From Symbiodinium natans (lineage: Eukaryota; Sar; Dinophyceae; Suessiales; Symbiodiniaceae): DNA of 64,000 nucleotides. The notes beneath the pieces were generated by a model. That model was not told the DNA's origin, ran no database searches, and saw only the letters and a program-made list of their open reading frames with translations. Both the position numbers and the translations under genes were made by a program. Positions 32,101 through 41,168 of the stretch are shown in pieces. Location of the stretch: assembly GCA_905221605.1 (NCBI GenBank), contig CAJNDS010000680.1, positions 435,204 to 499,203 on the forward strand, in the 5' to 3' direction. Each line of letters opens with the position of its first letter. Positions within the stretch are counted from its first letter, which is position 1.

Positions 32101-35100
32101 CGCCGGTTCCATCGTCCTCAAAGACGACCGGCTCGCGGGATTCCGCGCCATCTGCATCCGCAGGAACAAGAATGCAGTCTTCTGCGTGCGCCTCCATCGG
32201 GCCGCGCCGGGCGGAAGAAGTACCCCCCGACTCCATCGACACGGGCTCCAAGGTGAGCCTGTGGCCCTTGACTTCCAACACGCGCCAGGGGCCGGTCAGA
32301 CCCGGTTTCCAAGGCACACGCCCCGCCCCCTCTGAACGGGCCCTCGGAGCGTTCCAGACCACTCGGTCGCCTGGCTTAAGGTCCACAGTGCGCCTATGGC
32401 GATTTGCAAGTTTCGCCCGCGCTTCTGAAGACCGCGTCCAGTGCTCTCGGACCGCAGCAGCTAGTTCCGAGAACTGCTTAAACTGGCTCCGAGCCCAATC
32501 AGAGATGGGTTCAAACTGCAAGGCGTCTCGCAGGACGTCCTTTTCAAGTGGTAGAGCGAGCGACCAGCTCCGCTCTAGGTCCCTCGGGGTATACCCGTGG
32601 GGTCCCGGAGTGTTATCTATGACGTACTCCGCCACCACGAGCCAATCCGACCAAGCTTCGGAAAGGGAGGCGCCGACTTGCCTGACGACCGCCCCCAGCA
32701 CCTTTTGAACTTCTTGGTGGACTCGCTCGTTTGCGCCCAACTCACAAGGCCTCAAGGGCGCGCTGAACCGCCACTCGGTCCCAAGCATAGCGCTGAGTTC
32801 TGCCATGAGCGCATTCTTGAACTCTGGCCCTCTATCCGACCTGATGAGGCTCGGGATCGTCCTGCTGCGAAGCACACAGCGCACGAACGCCCTCCTGACT
32901 TCAGCATGAGTCAGAGACCTCATCGGCTCGAGGAGGACAGCATGACTGAGGCAATCGAAGTACGTAAGCGAGTACCTATGCCCCTCCCTGTCCTCTCGGT
33001 TCGGACCTTCACAGTCCACGCTGACTTCCTGCCAGCATGTCTCGGCGCCACATTTGACCGCACGAGCCTCAACCTTCGTCGGTCGAGAGCGGCCTTTAAT
33101 GCAAGCGAGACATTTGGCGACCCAGGTCCGCACATCTTTCTCTAAGTCGGGCCACCAGACTGCCCTCTCTAGCAGCTTGATGGTAACCTCAGCAGACCTA
33201 TGGGCCCCAAGGACTCCACAGTGGACTGAATTGTAGCAAGCGCGGCGCCAGGTCACCCCATTCGCGCCCGCAGCCCCGTTGGGAACCACTGGGACAACGA
33301 CGGTTTGACCCGTCCTGAGGGTCACCTCGCGCTCGAGCAACCCGTCTCCGGATATCTCCATTGGCGGCTCTGGCTTGCGAATCGAGCCCGCCAATGAGGG
33401 ATCGCGCCGCTGACCCTCGTACCACGCCGTACGAAGGGATCCCGTGACTCGGAACTCCGAAATGTTCGCCGCGTCCCTTGCCTCGACCGCAAGCTGCTCA
33501 CGACGATTTTCGTCCTCCTCCGCGATCAGGCTCAAAGACGGAACACCGCCCTTAAACTCGACCTTGACCTTGGTTGAGGAATGGTCCCAAATGCACAGGA
33601 TGGGGCTATGGCTAACGAGCTCTAGAACCACTGCAGGGCCCTTGTGCTCTTCACCCATAAACGCCAAAACTCTACCCTTCAGCTTGCACTCATTGGCATT
33701 CTTCCCGCGACTGATAGCGCCCGCGGTCCAATGCCCTTCTACGCCCTCGTTGGACGAAGAGAATTGAGCAAGGACCCTTGACGCCTGCAGGGTAGACCTG
33801 CGGGGATCCGAAGCTGCTTCTCCGGTTGCCCGCCAGCCAATGACCTGAGTAACCCTACCCACAAGGGCTATCAGCTTGCCGAAGGAGGGGTCTAAGGCAA
33901 CCTCTTTACCATTAGACCTCCAGAGCACTTCACACTGCTCATTCACGACATGTCTGTGGCCGTGCCAGTTCACCACTGACGACCAATGCACGACGATGTC
34001 GCTCTGAACCACATTCAGGGGCGAGCAGTTGTGCCCCGCCACCACAGCACCATCTTCTCTAACCACCCATGTGGTCCAGTAAGGCTTCACATCGCCCCAC
34101 TTGGAAAGATCCTTGTGCTGGGAGCCGAGGCTGAGCTTCATGGAATGGCTCTTCTTCCATATCTTCCCACTCAGCATGCCATATGCAGTGGGAACTGGAG
34201 CATCTTTGGGCGTAGTCCTAAACCCTACCGCCCATTGCTGGATGGTTGAGGACCTAACCCTAACCAAACCTCCTGTCCTATCCAAAGTTGCAAGGACGGA
34301 GTTGACCTCTAGGCCCACCTCATGGGCCTCAAGGTCGCCCTCAAGCGGAGGTTCGGGCTCCTCCCGCTCGGCTATCTCTACCGAGATATCGACTGCCTCC
34401 TTCTCGATGCAGGCGGGGCAGCGAGAAAACAGGTAGGTCTGTTTGCCGCAGATGCACAGACCCTCATGGTCCCAGAGGGGTCGTGACGGTTCGTCCAGCA
34501 TCCCTCTAATGCTGGCATCATCGATGGAACGAACCGCGTCCAGCCTCAAGGACCGCAGAACCTCCGCCCCCAATGCCTGCTTCCCTACGATCCCAAAACC
34601 TCGCAGGGGAGGCTCCGGAAAATCCTTCTTGAGTTCCGGACAAGCCTCGGCCACTTCCAAGTGGCCCTGCTGCGTGCGCCAAAGGCGTGGCCGCACCGCC
34701 CAGATAGCCTTGATGCCTGCCCAAGCCTCTCCTACAGCCCTGGCTTCCTTGCGCTGCAGGTTCCTTGCTTGGAGCGTGAGCTCAACAACCAAAGGCCACC
34801 TAAGGACGGCTGTGACAAGCCCGCCTTGCCCTAGTCCTACGAGGAATTGCGGACGAAACCCCGAAGCTTCCCTAAGAACCTTGGCACACGAAGTAAGCAA
34901 GTCGACCCTGATCCGCTTGATCTTCTTGGTCCCTGCGAGCCTGCCGGCCCCGCAATCAAAATGCGAGGCAAGCCCGTCGGTATCCTCAAACGGACCCCAA
35001 CAACCCCTGACAGCCACAGAAACTCCAGGGAGGCTCGCTTGAAAAACGCGCCTGATCTCAGTCAGCTCTGCGTCCTGCTCTTTCCAACGCGCGTAGTCAA

Positions 35101-38100
35101 AGACAACCATGACGCGCACCGGAAGGGCTGCGACGACGCACATCGGCACAGCCGCGGCCTGGACACGGCCCGCAGGCTCTGGGACGGCGTCGTTGCCGAC
35201 CGCCCAGGGCACGGGTCCGTCACCCTCAGTACCCTCTCCGAGGTACTGGTCCAGGTCGAAACCTCGGAGTTGGCCCGAAAGGCCCTCGAGATCTTTCGTC
35301 CTCGCCGCAAGGAGCGCATCCCGATCCTTGGGATTGCGGCTAAAACTGTCACCCAGCGTCGCTGAGCGACCGCTAAGGCTCCTTATTTCGGACCCATCCA
35401 TAAGGATTTCCGCAACCCACCGGACGAGTTTCGGATCCATTCCGATGTCCGACGTTTGCGCTCGGGTAAGGTTGGCATGATCTGTCCAACACAGAGTCCG
35501 AATAGAGCCAAACATGCGGCGTGTCGCCCGCTTTACCTCGAGCTGGGCAAACGCCTCCTGTATCAAGGGCGGCCAGTTCTGCTGCGCGGGGGTCAAGCTC
35601 TTTGAGTGCGTCATAAGCACTTTGAGCTGACTCAAGTCACGCGTCATCTGCACGACGCTGCCCCCTACCGCGATGCCCGACGCATCCGCGATCTGCTCAA
35701 GGGGACACGACCCATCCGCAGCAGAGGCCTCATCGAAGGTAGCCAAATTGATGCGGTTCTGCATCATGCGCTTAATCGCTTTAAAGGCTTTGCAACCCTC
35801 GGTGGCGGCCGAGCCCAGCCCGCCTTCAGGAAAGACGGCGCCTGGCTTCTGCCACTGCCCTAAAATCTTGGCTGCGTGCCCATACTCAACAGGCAGGTAG
35901 CCGCGCAACCAATTTGCGCAACCCAAAAATTGCTGAATGTGAAGCTTCTCCCAGAGCGGGGGAAAGTCAATCACCGCCTGACAACGCTCTTCGTCAGGCG
36001 AACTCCCGTCCCGCCCAATGTTGTGTCCTAGGAGCTTACCTTTGGAGACACAAACTTCGGCCTTACTGATCCCAAAGGAGAACCCAAACAAGATTGACTT
36101 ATCAAGGAAACCCTCTAAGGAAACGAGGTGGTCGAGGAGGTGCGGGCACGCCTTAGGGTGCCGGGCGCGCATATCTGCCGCGAGCTGCTCATAATAATAG
36201 TCCGTTGGAGGCTCTTCGATCATCTTGTCGATATCCCAGCTCTCCACGATATGATAGCTCGGGCAGCGCGCCGTGTCGACCGCGTCTGCTGGGCGCACAG
36301 CGTCACTTGCGCCTCTTCCAGCCGTGGCCGATCCCTCACGCCAGCCCGCCCAGCGTGGCCCCTTGCGCGTCCTAAAGACCGCGAGGCGTTCGGTGACAGG
36401 AACCTCATCGCTGCACGCAACGCTTTCCGCCACACGCAAATCCCTCGTGTCCCAAAGACGCCACGCCTCACCTGCGCGCTGAAGCAAGCACGTTTCGTAA
36501 GGCGCCTTCTCGACCGCGACGGTCCCAAGGTCCTTCTGCGCAGGGCGCCTACCCCACACAGACGCGTAACCACCTGGCGCCTCCCACCAGCTGTCGACGC
36601 TTGGAAGGTGGTCCAAGCAAGTAAGCACTCCAGGCTCCTCAACAGGGCGCCCAACCGGGCCGCTCCCGCCCCACACCGAAGCGAGAACAGTCACCGCAGC
36701 AAGGACCGATAGCACACCGATCCTGGCGCCGGTACGCAGCCGCCCAAAGGACCGCGCACACGAGGAACAACCTTGGAAGCTTCTTGCCGCGGCCCTGGAC
36801 GCGGACCCGCAAGCAAAGCACGGGTCATGGTCAACCGAAGCAACGGCGACCCCACAATCCGCACATGCCTGCGGAGACGGCTCTGACTCGAACACCGTCT
36901 CAATTGCGCCACAACCACAAGCCGCAGTGCTGACGAGGCCGGAACGCACTTCCGCCACAACCTCGCCCGGCTGGAGAGAGTGATCACACTCTTGGGCTGC
37001 AAGCAAAACAAACCCTTTACCCTCTCCTGTGGGCCAGAGACCTGGCACAGCCTCAACCCCACACTCAACCGGAAGCACAACCTCGGACAGGGATCCCTCT
37101 GCGGAGACTCCTGCCTCCCGCACGACTGGCACCAGCACCCCATCACCTGGCGAGAGCTCGAGCGGCTCTTCCCCGTCATAGCGGAGAAGCTCACGACTTC
37201 CGCCCCCAGGCTCGGTGCATGACGCGTCGTCCAGGCTTGACAACCGCGCTTCAAAGGCATAGGCCCTGTCCTTCCGAGTCCTACTGGGATCCTCACATCT
37301 GGGCATCCAGATTCCCAGCGTGTCGAGGACATGAAAGTCGGGACCCGGCCTGAATCCCAAGCCCATCCTTCCGGCGCAGTCCAGCGCTCTGCCGCCGAGG
37401 ATAAGTCCGTGCCAATCGGACGTACCCCTGGCTGCGATTTTACATCGCACGAAAATTTCGGTGTTGGGGCGACAGTCGTCCGCCGTCCTGCCTTCCAGCA
37501 GCGTGACGCGCAAGACTGCTGCCCCCTTCAGAGGAACGGGGGCTCCCGAAGCAATTCCATGCACGTATTCGGGGTGGACCCACTTTTCAAGTCTCACGAC
37601 CGGGAAGCCGGGATCCTCAGTGCCGATCCCCAGCTCTGCAGCCCGGTTCATCATGCCTACCACGAGTTCCTCGGTCACGTGGTTTGCGCCGGCGCAACCG
37701 TCGAGCATGCACTCGACCTTACGGTCGAGGACCTGGACCACCGTCCTGTACTGGTAGCCTCCTGGCTCGTTGTCCGCCAGGTTCCACCAGTCCTTCGGCA
37801 GATCGTCCAGGGTGGCGAACTTGTCCCGCCCGCCCTTGCTTAACGGAAGCGCGTGCTGCTGCACCGCGGCGTGTCCTGCGGCTCCTAAGACGCCTGCCTG
37901 GACGCCTGAGCTGCCTATCTGGACGCTGAACGCGGCGAAGGGGTTAGACATGGAAGCCCCGGAGGGCGGGGCCCAGTTGGCAGGCAAGGCCGGCGTCCCT
38001 CCTGAGGTCGTCAGGTTGTGGACCATGTCGCAGCTGGCTCCTTTCTTGCACGACCCATTCTTGGAGAAAAAGGGGCAAACAGTGCCTGGTGGCTTTGCCG

Positions 38101-40270
38101 CGCCTTTGGCCGCAGCCTTAGGCTTTGCGTTGGCTTTTGCCTTGCCACCTCCCTTCCCCTTGCCTTTACCTTTCGCAGTGGCAAAGGTTTGGTCACCCTT
38201 CTTGGCCGCGAGAGCTTTTCTGCGAAGCTCCTTGTCGTGGCTGTACGGGCAGGCATCCCCTTTCGGGCAATTCCCATGATCGCGAAAGTGGAAGCAGATC
38301 TTCTTGTCCGCTCCTTTGCCAGCTCCCTTCGACGCAGCGGCAAACGTCTGGTCCGCGCCAGCTTTGGCCGCGGCAGCTGCTCCTTTCGCAGCAGCCTTCG
38401 CAGCGGCCTTGAGACTCTTAATCTCCTTCTGAGCCTCGGCTAGCGCGACCGCCGGGTCCGCGCTCTGCGAACCGGTCGCCGTGTACACAGAGTGGGAAAC
38501 AGCCCTGTGAGCTGCTTCCCTCTGCTCGTACTCCAGAACGACCTTGTGGCTCTCCTCCCAAGTCTGCGGTCCTCGCAACCCGCCATCCTTGGGATCGCCA
38601 GGCCACAACCGTTTGTCGTTCCGGATCTCCTTTTGGAGATACGGGGGCATCTTGCGGAGGTACGAGAGATACAACTCTCGTGGGGTCTTCCCAAGACCTA
38701 CCGCCTCAAGGTCCGCGATCGAGGCCTCAAACAAAGGCTCGAATTGGTGGCCTGTGAGCTTACCCTTAGCGAGAGAGGCATGCTCACCATCCACGCGGAC
38801 TTCTCTTTCCTCCCGCGATTCCCCGAACATCAAGTGCTTGTTCTTGATGCGGTCATACACCGCCTGTGGATCTGAGAGAACCTCTCCCGACTTCCACGCT
38901 GCGCGGTACGCGTTCGTGTACGTCTTCATGCGCGAGCCGCGGCAGCGCCCGCGTAGCGCTAACAGCTTTTCGCGCGCACTCATACCGCGGCAGTTGTTGG
39001 CCAGCGCGCAGACGTCCTCGAACTCCTCGTAGAACAGGACAACGTCTCGCGCGTCCGACTTGTCGTCGGTCAGCGTCGGCCACGTGAGGTCAGTTTTGAC
39101 CGTAGTTATGGAGCTTTGCCCGCCCCTCTGCGCTAACGCTTCTTTCAGCGCTTCAGTTTGGGCGGCGAGTGCGGCGGCGAAATCGCCCGCCGGGTGTTGG
39201 GACCCGGTCTGCGAACCTCCGCCGTCTGAACCTCGCTTCAGGGCTTCTATCTCCATCTCCAGCGCAGCAAGCTTCGCGCGCAAAGGGGAATCGCCGTCCG
39301 TCGCGCCCAGGACACGGGCCGCGGAAGGACCACCTGCAACCTCTGCAGTGTGCAAACCTCCACGGTCCAATCCTACCCCCAACCCACTTGCAGTCGCAGG
39401 CTGTGGGAGCCCTGGGGAACGCGGCCCCACGGCTTCAACTGGCACATCGGACGGGGAGCTCCAAACCTTCTCTTGGCTCGAGCTTTCTTTTCCCCCTAAC
39501 GCGAGGATAAGCTCCCCGATGCATTGGATTTCGCGCTGAATCTCCTCTGCGTCTTCGGGGTCCTCGCCACCGCGCAAAGCCGCGACCGAGAACCTGGTCC
39601 GCAGCCGACGGACCATCTTTGTCGGATGCCAGTCCCCGCCTATCTTGGAGAACTCATCCGCAAGGAGGGTGGCTTTGGTGCTTAAGGCGTCAAGGTCACG
39701 GGAGCTCACCGTGACTCCATGCGCTTTCAGCGCGAGGACAATCCGCGAAACGCGCGTCAAGTAGTCCGCGACCGGTTCTTGGTCTGGACGGAAAATCGCG
39801 CGCAGCTCCGCCTGCAAGCCCTCTGCGGTGCCTGGCACTGAACCTGCTGTCGACGGCGGACCGGACGGTCCCGCCGGGCGGGACCCTGGTGCCGTAGCAG
39901 GGACATAGGCAGCACCGGTAGGGACCATGGCCAGCTCCCTAGCCGCGGCGCTGACGTCCACCCGCGGCGGACTGTCGCCTCCAGCGCCCGAGGCCTCAGG
40001 GACTAGCTCGGAGTCCTCTTCTTCTTCCTCTTCATCCTCGTCCTCGTCTTCGGCGTCATGGAGGAACTTCATGACTTTCCGCCAGAGAGCCGCCTCTTGC
40101 TCTGGCGTAGTGCTGACCCCATCCCGCTTGGACAACGGACGGCTGCCAGTCTCCCTACGCCACTTAAGCCAAGCGACGTAGCTCATCCGCTCGGGATAGG
40201 GAACGTCTCCACCCTCGATAGCTTCGAGGAGGGTGACGCCCTCAGCCTGACCTGCAACCTCTGCGGACAT
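29072..40270 (-). CDS. Outer element ORF1: Gag-Pol polyprotein with split, permuted reverse transcriptase
   Basis: 3,732 codons, starting about 200 bp inside the 5' LTR. Domains in order: acidic run (about 72-87); helical Gag core (380-570); two CCCH fingers (about 656-678 and 728-750); protease-like DGCAGANHV (D857), not the usual DSG/DTG; RT thumb and connection (about 1340-1500); RNase H with D1529, E1572 and D1597 (TDHANL); integrase with H2350/H2357/C2387/C2390, then D2419, D2479 and E2515, an exact DD35E spacing; a GPW module; a Rossmann-like region (about 2850-3050, weak); then RT fingers and palm with FVDA (D3378) and YVDD (3446-3449). The last 200 or so residues, past about 29,740, look non-coding. 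Products would copy and integrate the element. RNase H and integrase are Ty3-like, but RT is divided around the integrase. Confidence 0.88.
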   Translation of the reverse strand: MSAEVAGQAEGVTLLEAIEGGDVPYPERMSYVAWLKWRRETGSRPLSKRDGVSTTPEQEAALWRKVMKFLHDAEDEDEDEEEEEEDSELVPEASGAGGDSPPRVDVSAAARELAMVPTGAAYVPATAPGSRPAGPSGPPSTAGSVPGTAEGLQAELRAIFRPDQEPVADYLTRVSRIVLALKAHGVTVSSRDLDALSTKATLLADEFSKIGGDWHPTKMVRRLRTRFSVAALRGGEDPEDAEEIQREIQCIGELILALGGKESSSQEKVWSSPSDVPVEAVGPRSPGLPQPATASGLGVGLDRGGLHTAEVAGGPSAARVLGATDGDSPLRAKLAALEMEIEALKRGSDGGGSQTGSQHPAGDFAAALAAQTEALKEALAQRGGQSSITTVKTDLTWPTLTDDKSDARDVVLFYEEFEDVCALANNCRGMSAREKLLALRGRCRGSRMKTYTNAYRAAWKSGEVLSDPQAVYDRIKNKHLMFGESREEREVRVDGEHASLAKGKLTGHQFEPLFEASIADLEAVGLGKTPRELYLSYLRKMPPYLQKEIRNDKRLWPGDPKDGGLRGPQTWEESHKVVLEYEQREAAHRAVSHSVYTATGSQSADPAVALAEAQKEIKSLKAAAKAAAKGAAAAAKAGADQTFAAASKGAGKGADKKICFHFRDHGNCPKGDACPYSHDKELRRKALAAKKGDQTFATAKGKGKGKGGGKAKANAKPKAAAKGAAKPPGTVCPFFSKNGSCKKGASCDMVHNLTTSGGTPALPANWAPPSGASMSNPFAAFSVQIGSSGVQAGVLGAAGHAAVQQHALPLSKGGRDKFATLDDLPKDWWNLADNEPGGYQYRTVVQVLDRKVECMLDGCAGANHVTEELVVGMMNRAAELGIGTEDPGFPVVRLEKWVHPEYVHGIASGAPVPLKGAAVLRVTLLEGRTADDCRPNTEIFVRCKIAARGTSDWHGLILGGRALDCAGRMGLGFRPGPDFHVLDTLGIWMPRCEDPSRTRKDRAYAFEARLSSLDDASCTEPGGGSRELLRYDGEEPLELSPGDGVLVPVVREAGVSAEGSLSEVVLPVECGVEAVPGLWPTGEGKGFVLLAAQECDHSLQPGEVVAEVRSGLVSTAACGCGAIETVFESEPSPQACADCGVAVASVDHDPCFACGSASRAAARSFQGCSSCARSFGRLRTGARIGVLSVLAAVTVLASVWGGSGPVGRPVEEPGVLTCLDHLPSVDSWWEAPGGYASVWGRRPAQKDLGTVAVEKAPYETCLLQRAGEAWRLWDTRDLRVAESVACSDEVPVTERLAVFRTRKGPRWAGWREGSATAGRGASDAVRPADAVDTARCPSYHIVESWDIDKMIEEPPTDYYYEQLAADMRARHPKACPHLLDHLVSLEGFLDKSILFGFSFGISKAEVCVSKGKLLGHNIGRDGSSPDEERCQAVIDFPPLWEKLHIQQFLGCANWLRGYLPVEYGHAAKILGQWQKPGAVFPEGGLGSAATEGCKAFKAIKRMMQNRINLATFDEASAADGSCPLEQIADASGIAVGGSVVQMTRDLSQLKVLMTHSKSLTPAQQNWPPLIQEAFAQLEVKRATRRMFGSIRTLCWTDHANLTRAQTSDIGMDPKLVRWVAEILMDGSEIRSLSGRSATLGDSFSRNPKDRDALLAARTKDLEGLSGQLRGFDLDQYLGEGTEGDGPVPWAVGNDAVPEPAGRVQAAAVPMCVVAALPVRVMVVFDYARWKEQDAELTEIRRVFQASLPGVSVAVRGCWGPFEDTDGLASHFDCGAGRLAGTKKIKRIRVDLLTSCAKVLREASGFRPQFLVGLGQGGLVTAVLRWPLVVELTLQARNLQRKEARAVGEAWAGIKAIWAVRPRLWRTQQGHLEVAEACPELKKDFPEPPLRGFGIVGKQALGAEVLRSLRLDAVRSIDDASIRGMLDEPSRPLWDHEGLCICGKQTYLFSRCPACIEKEAVDISVEIAEREEPEPPLEGDLEAHEVGLEVNSVLATLDRTGGLVRVRSSTIQQWAVGFRTTPKDAPVPTAYGMLSGKIWKKSHSMKLSLGSQHKDLSKWGDVKPYWTTWVVREDGAVVAGHNCSPLNVVQSDIVVHWSSVVNWHGHRHVVNEQCEVLWRSNGKEVALDPSFGKLIALVGRVTQVIGWRATGEAASDPRRSTLQASRVLAQFSSSNEGVEGHWTAGAISRGKNANECKLKGRVLAFMGEEHKGPAVVLELVSHSPILCIWDHSSTKVKVEFKGGVPSLSLIAEEDENRREQLAVEARDAANISEFRVTGSLRTAWYEGQRRDPSLAGSIRKPEPPMEISGDGLLEREVTLRTGQTVVVPVVPNGAAGANGVTWRRACYNSVHCGVLGAHRSAEVTIKLLERAVWWPDLEKDVRTWVAKCLACIKGRSRPTKVEARAVKCGAETCWQEVSVDCEGPNREDREGHRYSLTYFDCLSHAVLLEPMRSLTHAEVRRAFVRCVLRSRTIPSLIRSDRGPEFKNALMAELSAMLGTEWRFSAPLRPCELGANERVHQEVQKVLGAVVRQVGASLSEAWSDWLVVAEYVIDNTPGPHGYTPRDLERSWSLALPLEKDVLRDALQFEPISDWARSQFKQFSELAAAVREHWTRSSEARAKLANRHRRTVDLKPGDRVVWNAPRARSEGAGRVPWKPGLTGPWRVLEVKGHRLTLEPVSMESGGTSSARRGPMEAHAEDCILVPADADGAESREPVVFEDDGTGGDGSSRPSLGQQVQGDAKQVEFTLTRRGRDFVLRLGDRIAYRGVGGGPKVCRLGRVTQVDAARAQVGVHRYLPDASGVRVKWRLAFIAEDGALTLSEGTRPAHEAVSVREIISKIDLNRDGVLAAASARKLDKGAYSLQDRTLERASRASTGVLSIREALADLLVAEPRVLQPRASPESGTVESWFRQYFLGGVADVLEVAWGDAVVSDAARRHGYRVVPAFVQGKQAYGITWNLAAEEHLEAISGAVLRTEPKVLVIGLEGKNVPRAFLQLVVRCAQERTRAGAHVALHLQAQKGEWEPWRLEEWGALFGTLAEPRWPWAFVRADICQFARASGRGNLVESGALWLADFSLESVGLRCSRPDALGAVQHKHVGRAQADYNLIGAAFCASLQDLGLRGAEELCTAAVESFPATAGAVSAAAAPQPSPVVPLPDVRSGEDLTPAERAELDKEVDKYAAEKEAFWRTKADAKDWDSVRADLEVYALAGEKVAEDPRRTEAYRDLVWSGLKIEPGPTRPGLTDADIAAVREVIRRKAAGFWVEDTTRTTVRKFAHDCIPTGPPVSSQPHSLRGESAQWVDDKLEEECKRGQLIRGSSAWGSAPFPTKEMPSYKRHRKRRLVVDYRRVNARIKRSTYYCRRGSDVLAAAVGSVWYTFVDAVSGFNQIRNTKRAREVLAIVARSGKYLPVGLTFGPINGPDDFNFVVDRAYAPGRGRRLKYTKEWIAYVDDLTVRTGRVIDGQFFTDAQAEGAVREACAKGAVAAPQSASSALEALGVRGAHNTKRANHDAARSDQNHPTRVLMLRMLGLFGCFCVQGGCFWGGPFPRSPVCGQKDFSSFVACSFVRLSRSQCFASRPRGSVQGRSRSLRSLRAQTLRKLPKPPPQRFKCVVEPRVGSPSPRSCLCTAPRCGSRPDRAGATDRSPGPSWSTTRPRCGPCPGRAGAAAYHYCTPAPCSGPCPGRSRARQVFLAHRRSINSVPRWVEEGRRAGARARVQALRAEGARPRSTTCSVC
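29172..29740 (-). other. Junction region between RT palm and ORF2 with three GC-rich hairpin motifs
   Basis: The gag-pol frame stays open here but the translation turns low-complexity, rich in Arg, Pro, Ser and Cys. Three related GC-rich stem-loop motifs occur near 29,227, 29,289 and 29,361 (core CACGGCCCGC, third copy CGCGACCCGC). They may structure the RNA between ORF1 and ORF2. Confidence 0.4.
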
Positions 40271-40456
40271 TGCCGCAACACAAGGCGAAAAGCCGCGCCT
40301 TGGTTAGCAGGCCGCAGGCGTGGCACGCGAAGCGCCGCGCCTTGGTTAACAGGCCGCAAGCGTGGCACACAGTCCACGCGTCCAGGTCACGGACCGCGAC
40401 AGACAAGCAAAGCAATGCTTGCCCACTCGGGCCGTAGGCACAAGAGCTGTACGTTT

Positions 40457-40472
40457 CCCAGAACAGCCCCCA
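40457..40472 (-). promoter_or_regulatory. Putative primer-binding site, outer element
   Basis: Two bases inside the 5' LTR the minus strand reads TGGGGGCTGTTCTGGG, starting with the TGG expected to pair with a tRNA CCA end. I could not assign the tRNA. Position and TGG start are the only evidence. Confidence 0.45.
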
Positions 40473-40474
40473 AT

Positions 40475-40768
40475 TGTGAAGTCGACCAGCACTGGACTTG
40501 CACTAAGCCAATGCAATCACAGCCCGGTCACGCTGTTTTACGACTTCGCGAGTCCAAGCACTTGTGCAGCTACGCCTGAGTGCGTCCGGTCGGACCGCAC
40601 AGCAACCTAGGAGCTACTGTACGACTCTACCGTGCTCAAAGGCACAAGCTCGGTACTTGAGCCAAAACATTGGCATTGTTACGAATTGCAAAACTACACA
40701 TGCAAGGGAAAACAACAAGCTGCACTAGCACTAAGCAAGCACTCCATGCATGCTTTGACCTGCTCACA
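40475..40768 (-). repeat. 5' LTR of outer element
   Basis: 294 bp, identical to the 3' LTR except at 40,512. On the minus strand it starts TGTGAGCAGG and ends TTCACA, so the ends form a short TGTGA/TCACA inverted repeat. It abuts a CATA microsatellite on its outer side. It holds a spliced-leader-like stretch on the minus strand (CTTGAGCCAAAA on plus at 40,656-40,667). Confidence 0.93.
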
Positions 40769-40772
40769 ACAT
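40769..40772. other. Target-site duplication, outer element (ACAT), right copy
   Basis: ACAT directly after the right LTR, matching 14,469-14,472. It is also the first unit of the CATA microsatellite. Confidence 0.6.
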
Positions 40773-41012
40773 ACATACATGCATACATACATACAATATA
40801 CATACAATATACATACAATATGCATACAATATACATACAATATACATACATACATACATACATACATACATACATACATACATACATACATACATACATA
40901 CATACATACATACATACATACATACATACATACATACATACATGCATACATACATACATACATACACAGACAGACATACAGACAGACATACATACAGAAA
41001 TACATACATATA
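40769..41012. repeat. CATA microsatellite at the insertion site of the outer element
   Basis: About 240 bp of CATA/ACAT units with CAATATA and CAGA interruptions, beginning directly at the end of the right LTR. Open frames here are repeat artefacts. Confidence 0.93.
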
Positions 41013-41101
41013 TATATATATATGTTTACACACAAACTTTGTATATCATCTTATATTTGTATATATATATATATATATATGTATGATATGTACATATATG
41101 A

Positions 41102-41149
<48 letters not shown>

Positions 41150-41168
41150 CATATATATATATATAATC
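41013..41168. repeat. TA/TATACA microsatellite region
   Basis: Three pure TA runs separated by TATACATA and short unique AT-rich spacers. Confidence 0.85.

Larger units (their letters stand above)
14473..40768 (-). mobile_element. Giant LTR retrotransposon (outer element), 26.3 kb including a nested copia element
   Basis: It is bounded by two 294-bp direct repeats (14,473-14,766 and 40,475-40,768) that I compared base by base. They differ only at 14,510 (g) versus 40,512 (t). Each begins TG and ends CA, and ACAT flanks the element on both sides (14,469-14,472 and 40,769-40,772). All large coding frames between them run on the minus strand, so the right repeat is the 5' LTR. Without the 8,966 bp added by the nested insertion the element is about 17.3 kb, very long for an LTR retrotransposon. 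It encodes gag-pol, a Tpt1/KptA-like protein and a zinc-finger/HKD-nuclease protein. The near-identical LTRs imply recent insertion. The RNase H and integrase resemble the Ty3/gypsy type, but domain order is rearranged. Confidence 0.93.
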
